From Coturnix japonica (taxonomy: Eukaryota; Chordata; Aves; Galliformes; Phasianidae): a DNA stretch of 64,000 bases. Both the position numbers and the translations under genes were made by a program. The notes beneath the pieces were generated by a model, which was not told the DNA's origin, searched no databases, and saw only the letters and a program-made list of their open reading frames with translations. Shown here in pieces: positions 30,860 through 39,522 of the stretch (position 1 is the first letter of the stretch; every line of letters begins with the position of its first letter). The stretch is taken from the NCBI RefSeq assembly GCF_001577835.2, contig NC_029521.1:19932470-19996469 (forward strand). Reading direction: 5' to 3'.

Positions 30860-31300
30860 CCCAGCATCTCCTGCTCCTCGGAGAGCGCGAGCGTGGAAAA
30901 TCCCCCGGCGGGGCGAGCGGACGCGTGTTCTTTGTAAATGAAGAACATAATTAACATTAAATTAAGGTAATACAAATGAAGACAACACAGCGCCTGACAG
31001 GATGAGTGTTTGGGGAGGCAGTAGAGAGAAGTGATTCATATTTTTAATTTACTGTACAAATAGACTTAGCAGGGCTGGGGGGGGAAGGGCCGGCCATAAG
31101 GAAGGGGGGATTTCTGGATTTCTTTTCTTTTTTTCCTTTTTTTTTTTTTTGGTCTTTTCTTCTTTTTCCCACTGTTGTTTTGCTGTGCTTTAAGCACACA
31201 ATGACTATTAAAGTCAACTGCCCATATAATAGGACATCTCCTACATGAGTGCTCTCCGAGAGGCAGCTCGCTGCAGCCATAAATCCCGGCAGTGCCATCT
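30860..31300. promoter_or_regulatory. Candidate conserved noncoding elements (two adjacent islands)
   Basis: The first island (about 30,890-31,075) carries TTCTTTGTAAATGAAG, ATAATTAACATTAAATTAAGG and ATATTTTTAATTTACTG. The second (about 31,160-31,300) carries CACAATGACTATTAAAG, CCCATATAATAGG and GCAGCCATAAATCC. A T-rich tract (about 31,120-31,160) separates them. Dense AT-rich homeodomain-like cores with no repeat or coding explanation suggest enhancers. Confidence 0.38.
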
Positions 31301-31383
31301 GCTGGCGCGCACCCCGCACCCCGGCACCGACCCGCACCGCAGATACGGGACCCTTCCTTCTCTTCTTGTAGGGATGCACGCTT

Positions 31384-31402
31384 CTATATATATATATATA
31401 TT
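31384..31402. repeat. (TA)n simple repeat
   Basis: A short run of alternating TA dinucleotides, immediately downstream of the second enhancer-like island. Confidence 0.9.
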
Positions 31403-31794
31403 CTGAATAGCTCATCCTTTAAAGACTATTTGTTGTGTTGGTTAGGTTGGGGAGTGCCGGATCCGAGGAAATGCCTTATGGTTTGGAATGACCCAAATCC
31501 CTGCTCCCCTCTCCACCCACCGCCCCCTCCCTCAGCACTGGGCTCACCTTAGGAAGGCACCTGGAGACAATCATCTCCATCTGTGCTTCCACAGATCCTA
31601 CCAAGGCCGTGAGTGCCTCATGGTACCAAAGTCACCCCTTTATAACACCTCTGCTATTTTCAAAGCCTTCCCCTCACCATCACCATGTCATCCCCTCATC
31701 CTCGGTGCCCTCTGAGTACAGCTGAACCCTTTCATTGGTTTGGGCAGTGCTGGAGCCCTGTACTTCTCTCAGCCTGTGGGGACTGTACGACTAT

Positions 31795-31978
31795 CAAATC
31801 GTTTGAGCTGAAGGAACACTTTAAGGCCATCTGGTCCCATTTCCCTGCACTGAACAGGGACACCTACAGCTCCATCAGGTGCTCAGAGCCCCTCCAGCCT
31901 GACCTTGCACGGTGTCTCAAAGGAGGTGGCTGTCCCCACCCACCCACTCTCTGGGCAAGCTGTGCCTTGGCCCCAGTT
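31795..31978 (-). mobile_element. CR1 LINE fragment, minus orientation
   Basis: The words GGCCATCTGGTCCCATTTCC, CAGGGACACCTACAGCTCC, CTCAGAGCCCCTCCAGCCTG and CTCTCTGGGCAAGCTGTGCC correspond to the reverse complement of the 3' part of avian CR1 elements. It is a short truncated copy, as is usual for CR1. Confidence 0.75.
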
Positions 31979-31982
31979 TAGT

Positions 31983-32055
31983 GGGCCAGCATTGGTGGTA
32001 GGAGGATGGTTGGACTCAATGTTCAAGGTCTTTTCCAACCTTAATGATTCCATAA
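31983..32055 (+). mobile_element. CR1 LINE 3' end, plus orientation
   Basis: GGATGGTTGGACTCAATG, followed by GGTCTTTTCCAACCTTAATG and ATTCC, is the classic CR1 3' terminus. It abuts the minus-oriented fragment just before it, so the two lie back to back. Confidence 0.8.
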
Positions 32056-32224
32056 GGCAACAGCAGGGCTCACACCAGCATGCAGGGGTCGAGGGGTCAC
32101 TGCTTCCCATGGGGAGGGCACAGGGCATCTCCCAGGCTGCCCAGCACAGCGGGTGGGAGAGATAAATAAATACCAGAATAAATAAATACCAGTGGCAAAG
32201 AGGCCTGAAATGATGCTGTCGTTT

Positions 32225-32430
32225 GCTGGGAATGAGAGACACAAGTGTAATTTAGGTTTTGATATTATGAAAGTCTCGCTGCTCTAAAACAGCAGGGCAC
32301 TCAGTGCCTCATTAATAAAGGATAAACTTGGAGTCTATTTACAATGCACTTTTTGGGGTTATTTACACTCCATTATACATATGTAATGCTGCACATATTT
32401 ACCGCTCTGTTCTGCTGCCGAGAGCAGCCG
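32225..32430. promoter_or_regulatory. Candidate conserved noncoding element 3' of the GLUT gene
   Basis: AT-rich motif cluster with GTGTAATTTAGG, TTGATATTATGAAAG, CTCATTAATAAAGG, GTCTATTTACAATGCAC and CTCCATTATACATATG. It lies just beyond the stop of the hexose transporter and could in part be its 3' UTR. No AATAAA on the minus strand was found between the stop and here. Confidence 0.35.
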
Positions 32431-32616
32431 AGTCAGGAGGGGGACGTGGAGGATGCTATGGGGCCGTGATCTCTGCTTCTGTTGTGTTAGGACCAGGCAG
32501 TAGGGATCCATATGGACCAGTCGCTGTTCCCATGCACATCATCAGGCTGTGGGTTGACAGGACGTCCAACGAGACCCATCGCTGTCCCCTGCTCCCCCCC
32601 CAGCACTACCTGGAGC

Positions 32617-35600
32617 TCAAGGCAGGATGTGCTCTGAGCCCTCCAGGCTGCTCTCCATGGCCCCGTACCCACGGAGCCTCAGCATCCCTGCATGGCACAG
32701 AGGGGAAAGGGGCTGGCGGGCAGAAAAGACACAGCTGATCTCCATGAAGGTTTTGTTCTTGGTCTCAGGGATGATGAGGTAGACATAGAGGGCCACCAGC
32801 AGGCAGACCCCACAGAAAACCAAGTAGGAAAAGGCACCAGTTGATATCTGGGGACAAGGAGAGGGAAGGGTTGGGGCGGCTGGTCTTGGCTCCTGGGAGA
32901 GCAGAGGAGTCATGACCACCCAGTACCCGATTCAAGGCCATTACCTGCAGGAAAGGGAAGATGAAGCCGATGGTGAAGTTGCAGAGCCAATTGAGAGACC
33001 CCCCCAGCACGTAGGCAGCTGAGCGGTGGGACTGCGTGAAGAGCTCGGCCGTCATCAGAAAGGGGACACCAGCTGCACAGGGATGGATGGGTCAGTGGCA
33101 GAGGAGCAGGATGTCACTGCACTTTGGGACAAGGGGATGAGTACTGGACAGGGAAGCTTCACCCCCCCAGTGCTGTTCCTGGGGTCCCAGTGCTGGGGAT
33201 GGGGGTGCTCAAGTCATCCTGATGTGAGGTGCTCCAAGGAAGGAAATGAACAAGCAAACAGAAGTGATAATGACTCCAGGAGGAGTGCAGCCCCCGATGG
33301 ACTCTTACTCACAGCTCGCCCAGAATAGAGATATGTATATTTTTGTTATAAAAGTCCTATTCATCATTGTTTGTGAACAATGAGCCATTAAAATCCTAAT
33401 TAAAGATGTAATTACAGTGAATAAAGTCTAGGCTGAGGATGAATTATAGATCTGCTAACGGCTCTGTTAATACATCAGCTGGGTAAAGCAGTGCAGGTTC
33501 TGTGCCTCAGGTTTGGAGCACTCAGCCCTGTGCTGTCCCCCAGCCCCAACCCCGTCCCTGCAGCCCCCAGACCCACCTGGCCCCATGCAGAACCCAGCGA
33601 TGATGCCCACCACGCAGGCAACGGCGACGTAGCGCATCCAGGGCAGGGCAGCCTGTGGTGGGACACGGGGTGGTGGAACACCAGGACAGAAGAGATAGTG
33701 GGTGGTTTGAGGCAAAGCAGAGCCAGCTCAGGGAGAACCCGTCCCACCCACTGGAGGGATGACAGTTGGACTTGGGGATCTCAGAGGTCTTTTCCAACCT
33801 TAATGGTTCTATGTGTCTATGATTCAGCCCTTCACCACCCAGCTCTCATTAAGGGTTGCCTGGGGTTGGAACCAGATTGAGGCACCCAAGGCCCACGGGA
33901 TGGTAATGTCCCAGTCCTACCTGAAGCAGCAGGCAGCCGGTGATGCCTGCCAGGCAAGTGCCCATGGCACAGAACCCAGTGATGATGAGGGGCCGCCGGC
34001 CCAGCTTCTCAATAGTGAAGCACTGCCAGGAGAGAGCAGAAAGCAAGGGGATAATGGGAGCCCCAGTGCAAGGATGAGGATATCCAGCTCCAGCTGCAGG
34101 CATGGAATGCTCCTGGTGGCACCTCTATGTCCTCACTGAGATGCATGTCCTAAAATCGAGCCTTCTCACCCCATTCTTCCACTCCATTCTCCCGCCAACC
34201 CCACTGCTCCCCAGCAGAGGGTGGTACAGCTGGTATAGGGGTCTGTCTGACCCAAGGCTCAATGGCACTGAGTGCTGAGGTCTGTCTGTCTGCCCATCCC
34301 TCACTCACCCCAATCAGCCCCGCAACAACTTCAATGGCACTGGTGCCCACAGTGGTATATGGGATCTGGGATTCAGGGATCCCCGCGTTCTGGAAGATGG
34401 TGTTGGTGTAAAACCAGATCTGCCGAGGAGGGGACTCGGTGTGAGCAGGGGCACAGAGCTCTGTGTCCCTCAGAACTGGGTTCCAGCACCAGGACTCACG
34501 GCATCGATCCCTGAGAGCTGCATGCCCACATTCACCACTGCCACCGAGAGGGTCTGCCAGCGCACCGAGCGCTCCTGCAGCAACTGCCAGACAGAGACTG
34601 TCTGCACCGAGGAGAGGGACTGCTGCTCCTCCTTCATCTCCTCCAGCACCTCCTGCACGTCAGAAGTCCCCAGGAACCGGCGCAGCGCTGTGGGTGGATG
34701 GGTGCTCATAGACATGGCATGGGGGGACAGCGGGGCTGCGCATCCCTCAGAGCCAGGGTTTGCCCTGACACCACAGTGATGGGCACCAGGGAAATGCTAC
34801 AGGACAGCTGAGTGGGGGAGAAGGGCTGGGTTATACGGGTGTGTGGGCTGTAAGGGTAGTGTGGGAGGATGCACACACACAGGTGTTCCCCCCCAGGACA
34901 ACCCTCACCCTCAGTGGCCGCACAGACATCGTTCCTCTCTATCAGCAGGAACCGTGGGCTCTCGGGGAAGCAGCGCAGCAGCAGGAGCTGGAGGGAGGCA
35001 GGGATGGCCACCACAGCGAGGAACAGGGGCCAGTACCTGTCCTGGGGGAGATGGAGCCATGTCATGGGGATGGCAGAGCAGGGCCTGGCAGGGGCAGGAG
35101 GGGGACATTCCATTGAGGGGTAACCCATCAGGAGGCATCCCACAGGGGCCATCCCATTAGACAATATCCCATGGGGTGATATCCCATCCTGCTCACCTGG
35201 CCCAGCAGCTCGGGCAGCCCCAGCACCTGTGCACAGAACACCCCCAGGCAGATGAAGATGCTGGGCAGGAGGCCCAGGAAGCCCCGCAGGTTCTTGGGGG
35301 CAATTTCTCCCAGGTAGAGGGGCACCACGCTGAGACAGATACCTGGGCAGCACGGACAGCAGGGCCTGGCTGTGGGCAGGGAGGGGGCCACACAGACAAC
35401 CCCTGGACGCTCTCATGGTTAGGATGAGGGACTTCTCCACCCACCTGAGTGCAGCCCGGTGATGGCACGGCCAATGATCACCATCTCGGGGGCTGCCAGG
35501 TATCGGCTGAAGGCCATAAGTCCACCAGCCAGGAGGACGAGCAGAGCGCTGCGTCCCAGTGTGCCATGCCTATGGGGTACACACAGCAGTGGGGCAGCCC

Positions 35601-36473
35601 CTATGGCCTCATCTGCCCTGTGCCACCCCCTTACCTGCCATAGCGTGCCACCAGTGTCCCCACCAGCAAAGAGCCCCCCAGCCCGCCCAGGGCGAAGATG
35701 GAGACGGTCAGAGAGTAGAGGAGGGTGAGGGGCCCAGGGGGCAGCCCATGCCCATAGCGCTGGGACCACGTGGCATTGTAGAAGGCCTTTATGTGCTGCG
35801 GGGCAGAGAAATGGCACTGAATGGAGACGAGAATGGTGGGGAGCCAACAGCATCACAGCCAGCCCTGGGGCACAGCCTGAGGGAAGAGCCAGCACTTTGC
35901 TATGGGGCAGGGGTAGGGGTCCCACCACCTCCATAGAGGGATACGGACCCCAGTGGGGCTGTGCCATCCCTTACCACTGCCGGTGAGTTCACCACAGCCA
36001 GGTTGTAGCCATAGAGCATGGAGGAGCCGAAGGACACCAGGAGGGTGACAGAGATCAGGGGGCAGGTGAGGCGCTGGGGGAGAGGTGGGCATCAATACAG
36101 CCCTGTTCCCAGCACAGACCCCAAACACACACAGCTCCCCAGTATCCAAGTCCCAGACCTGGGAGCCTCTTCTCCTCACAGACCCCCTCCCTGAGCCCAG
36201 TAGCCAGATCCATTGCACTCAGCAGCTCCCGGCTCACGCACACCAAATCCTCACTAATCCCAGCAGGAATCCCAAGCTGGGAACTAGGGAGGGTTACACA
36301 CTATGAGGCACGGGGGGGGAACAGGCATGGGGCAGCCCCCCAGCCCAGCCCCCTGCCCACCCAACACTCACCCCACTGGTGTCCCTGCTGGGCTGCGGGG
36401 TCCCCTTCTGGTCAGTCTGAGGATGAGGATGAGGGGAGGAAGGCAGACCCCGTGCCTGGCTCTTCTCTCCCAT
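32617..36473 (-). CDS. Class II facilitative hexose transporter (GLUT5/9/11-type; complete)
   Basis: Major-facilitator membrane protein predicted to carry hexoses down their gradient. Twelve exons on the minus strand: 36473-36372, 36073-35975, 35795-35635, 35569-35445, 35342-35197, 35041-34909, 34687-34500, 34419-34309, 34022-33921, 33652-33577, 33072-32945, 32847-32617. All join in phase with GT-AG borders to 533 aa. Family marks: [19 protein letters not shown] in helix 1; N-glycosylation site N74 (YNATW) in the first outer loop; [22 protein letters not shown] in helix 5; PESPR at 237-241; QLSGIDA from 312 in helix 7; GRR at 363-365; [22 protein letters not shown] at 484-491. Overall closest to GLUT5/9/11 and not to GLUT1-4. 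It may correspond to the fish SLC2A15 lineage or be an SLC2A11-like copy; I cannot decide, so no symbol is given. The substrate is unknown. Confidence 0.93.
33310..33480. promoter_or_regulatory. Candidate conserved noncoding element in GLUT intron 10
   Basis: AT-rich island between transporter exons 10 and 11. It contains an 18-base inverted repeat CATTGTT-tgtg-AACAATG at 33365-33382 (SOX-type half-sites), then CATTAAAATCCTAATTAAAG, GATGTAATTACAG, GAATTATAGATC and CTGTTAATAC. The density of homeodomain and SOX-like words in an otherwise GC-rich gene is striking. Function is inferred only. Confidence 0.42.
33757..33825 (+). mobile_element. CR1 LINE 3' end
   Basis: GACAGTTGGACTTGGGGATC, GGTCTTTTCCAACCTTAATG and TTCTATGTGTCTATGATTC form a typical CR1 3' terminus with its short tail repeat. 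It sits in the transporter intron between exons 9 and 10, antisense to the gene. Confidence 0.85.
35104..35190. repeat. Short degenerate tandem repeat in GLUT intron 5
   Basis: Repeated words of the form CATCCCAT and AGGGG at about 20-25-base spacing (for example ATCCCACAGGGG, ATCCCATTAG, ATCCCATGGGG). It resembles the unit of the minisatellite at 29,281-29,547 but is shorter and more diverged. Confidence 0.5.
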
Positions 36474-37639
36474 TTTCAGATGGAAAGAGGGAAGAAAAAG
36501 AAGGGAAGGCAGCCTGGGTGTTGTCCCCAGGGCTCATTGGAGGCTCCAGAGCAGGCGGAGGAGGAGGAGTCCGGGGCCCTCCCCGCCTCAATGGGGCTCC
36601 TCGGGACTGAAGGCAGAGGGATGAAGGGGGTGCTCACATCTCCCAGCTCCCCTATCAGCCCCCCACCATCACATCAGGCTGTGGGGCAGCTATTCCCCAT
36701 CCGATGTGATGGGGGTAGGAGGGCTGGTGACCCACATGTCCTGATGAATGGGAGCATCTGCCCTTGTAGGGACCGGAGTGGCAGAGTCCCCAGCCCCAGG
36801 GTGCAGCCCCCAGCCCTAGAGAGTAGAGATGCGGCTCATGGCAGCTCAGAGGAATCCAATTTTGCTGCGGCCAGGAGCTGCCTCCCCTGCTGCTAATGAA
36901 GTGCCTTTAATTAGCAGCCTAATAGCAAGCTCTTAATTTGCTGAACAGCCAGTTGAAAGGATGGGGACCCCACTAAGCCAGGCTGGAAACAGCTACGAAG
37001 GCTTAAAAGGGACAGGCCAGGCTGGCTGGCCCCACAGTGGGTCAGGTCCCTCCATATGGGACTCCCTGTGTCCTGCAATGATGTTCTGAGAGCCCCTATA
37101 TCCCTCTTTGCCTCAGTTTCCCCATGTCTTCACTGGGGCATCGGCCCTCACAGAGCTCTGGGGCTTTGAGGGCTCTGTGCCCAGTGCAGAGGGACAAGGC
37201 TGCTGTCAGGGGGTACCTGGATTTAGGAGTAACTCTGGGTTACTGTCACTGGTCCCCAGCAGCTGCTGGGAGAGCTTTGGGGGATGCACTGGATCCCATG
37301 GCAGGAAGGAAGAGGGATGAGGAGGAAGCCTGGGGGGTCAATTAAGGGCCACTGGGGAGCTGGGATAATTGGAGACACTCTTGCAACCTGACCCAGTGAT
37401 CCCTCCCCCTGTCACCCCTGCAGGACAGCTCACAGCCACCTCCTGACCTGGGTGCTCTCCCACTGCAGGAAGGCCACGTGCCTGCACACAGCTCTTCCAA
37501 ACCCAGGTTTTCCTCCTCCAAGCCACAGCAGCCCCTCAACTCAGCAGACATTCCCAGCAGCCACGAGGCTCCACCATTAATGTGCCCAGCAGGCCCACAC
37601 TGACCAATTTCCCTCTTCCCCAAACACACCTCAATGAAG
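36474..37639. other. Upstream flank of the GLUT gene
   Basis: No TATA box, CpG island or clear 5' UTR exon for the transporter was recognised, so its transcription start is unknown. A small AT-rich island at 36,880-36,965 contains CCTTTAATTAGCAGCC and CTCTTAATTTGCTG, homeodomain-like words. The remainder shows nothing I can support. Confidence 0.5.
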
Positions 37640-37885
37640 TGCACATATAAAACTGAAAAAGAAAATGAAGAAACCAGCCCCCACCAGAAGATTTCATTTG
37701 AAAGCCGTGGGTTGATCAGATGCTGCTCATTTGGAGATATGGCAAAACATTACTTCCTTTCTTCATTTGAAGTGGAAATAAGGCACCCATTTTTAAAAGG
37801 AAAGGACAATTAAGCACTGCATCTATTTCAGATGAGCTGGCTGGCACTCGCTCTGCTCCTGCAGAAATTTACAATGGAGATTGCT
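37640..37885. promoter_or_regulatory. Candidate conserved noncoding element
   Basis: Non-repetitive AT-rich island with GATTTCATTTGAAAGCC, GCTGCTCATTTGGAG, CTTCATTTGAAGTGG (an imperfect copy of the first word), TTTTTAAAAGG and GACAATTAAGCAC. The CATTTGAA word occurs twice about 75 bases apart. Enhancer-like by composition only. Confidence 0.35.
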
Positions 37886-37971
37886 TTTCTGTCTCGGAGA
37901 GGAGAGCTCCAGCCCTGAGCTCCTGGATGTGAAGGCAGAACTGCTGGGCAGGGGCCTCCAGCCCACCCTGA

Positions 37972-38070
37972 TGGGTTGGAACTGGATGCTCTTTGGGGCC
38001 CCCTCCAGCCCAACTGTTCTGTGATCCTCCCATCTTTGGGGTCCCTTCCAACTCCATCACTCTGTGATTT
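37972..38070 (+). mobile_element. CR1 LINE 3' end with a doubled terminus
   Basis: ATGGGTTGGAACTGGATGC, TTTGGGGCCCCCTCCAGCCC and TTCTGTGATCC form a CR1 3' end. A second, partial copy follows at once (CTTTGGGGTCCCTTCCAACTC, shortened here, then CTCTGTGATTTGATG). This is either a local duplication or two fragments. Confidence 0.75.
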
Positions 38071-38454
38071 GATGACCCTCGTCTTTGGGCATCAATGGGA
38101 AGGAGAGGAAGGGTTGGCTTGGCATAGAGCAGGATAAGGAACGGCAGAGGATAAAGCAGCATAAATAGACAATGTACGTATTAAAAATCCAACCCTCTCC
38201 AAACAAAGCACCCGGCTGCTGGGAATGCTGTCACAAGGAGAGACGGGGATTGGAGGTGACAGGACTCCCAGCCCTGCAGAAAGCAGGAGGTTTGCAATCT
38301 CCATCCCCTGCTGGTTCCCAAGAATGGAGCCAGCAGGGAGAGTGGCAGCGGGCGCGCGGTGTGTGTTTGTTTTCTGCCCACCCCGGGAGCTGGGATCTTA
38401 AAACCACAGTTGCCTTTGTTTTAAAAGGGGCTGTTAAGTAAAATGGGAAGATGT

Positions 38455-38850
38455 GAGGTTGCCATCCGCGGAGCATTTTTAAGAGAAAGGTATTCTGAGG
38501 CCAAGGGTGCTGGCGTTGGAATCGTCAGCATTGCAGCATCCCCAGCCATTGTGTCGCATGGCGGTGCCGCGATATGTCAATTACTCACTCATTATTGAAC
38601 AGCAGGATTCTGATTAGCTTATAAAACAAATTTGTGCTTCTCCTACCAGGATCTTGCAAGTGTACCCAGAAAAGCGCAGTCTTTATACTTTTATAGGCAA
38701 GATGGCTGTGGCTCGGTGCGTCGCATCCACTCTGACTTACAGGGCAGACCCATTCGCCCCAGCCAGAAGCCATCAGCCATTCAATGGAGTTTGTTAATTA
38801 AAAAGTATGCTGTGGTTTTAGGAAAAAGTGGTGGTGGTGGGGTTATATTT
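38455..38850. promoter_or_regulatory. Candidate conserved noncoding element
   Basis: Long motif-rich island with CATTGTGTCGCATGGCG, TGTCAATTACTCACTCATTA, GATTAGCTTATAAAAC, CTTTATACTTTTATAGGC, GGCTGTGGCTCGGTGCGTCG, CTCTGACTTACAGGGCAG and GTTTGTTAATTAAAAAG. CpG pairs persist in an AT-rich setting, which is unusual for drifting DNA. It is not coding in any frame I can support. Confidence 0.42.
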
Positions 38851-39522
38851 TACCCTTCTCTCTTTCTGCCTTCCAGATCATGGACACGGGCCCTGGGAGC
38901 AGCCCCCAGGCAGGTGTTGGGGCAGGGAGGTTCGTGCTGTCCAAGCACAAGGCACAGCCGTGATGATCCAACGCTGTCTTTCATCCCCAAAGGAAAACAG
39001 GAGAGGTTCACGGCTTAGCCTTCATATTTGTATTTAAGTTATTTTCTGAACAGTTAAAAAAAAAAAGAAACAAACCACACTGTTACCATGACCCTAGCTC
39101 AAGTGAACATTAGTACATTAACTACACATCACCGTAACATAATCACAAAATTCAAAGCACTCGTTACTTAAGAATCCAGATAACAAATATAGCAGAGTAA
39201 CAAACCAAAAACACTGGAGAAGCCATGTCCTTCCCCCCCCCCAGCCCTCAGTCTGAGCAGGGATGTAGCACAGGGCAGTTTTTGGGGTGACCAGCTACTA
39301 CAAATGGGACCCAACCAGCAGTTGGTTACCACACATGAAGGGCTCGTACATCCATGCACATCAGCATCCCTCTGATTCTCAGCGTATCAGTTTAACGTCA
39401 CCGAAGATTAACCAGTGGTGACAACTCCTGTGGGATATCCACGGGACAAGCAGGGGAGCCCAGCGGTCTTTGGGAACAAGCACAAAGTCACGGGGAGAAT
39501 TTTCTGACAAGACAAAGGATGA

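Noticed and set aside
34706-35440. 244-codon minus-strand open frame
   Set aside because: It runs through introns of the transporter with only part of exon 6 in frame; it is not a separate gene.
35419-35967. 182-codon minus-strand open frame
   Set aside because: It crosses transporter exons 3 and 4 in the wrong frame; the true exons are defined by family alignment and splice sites.
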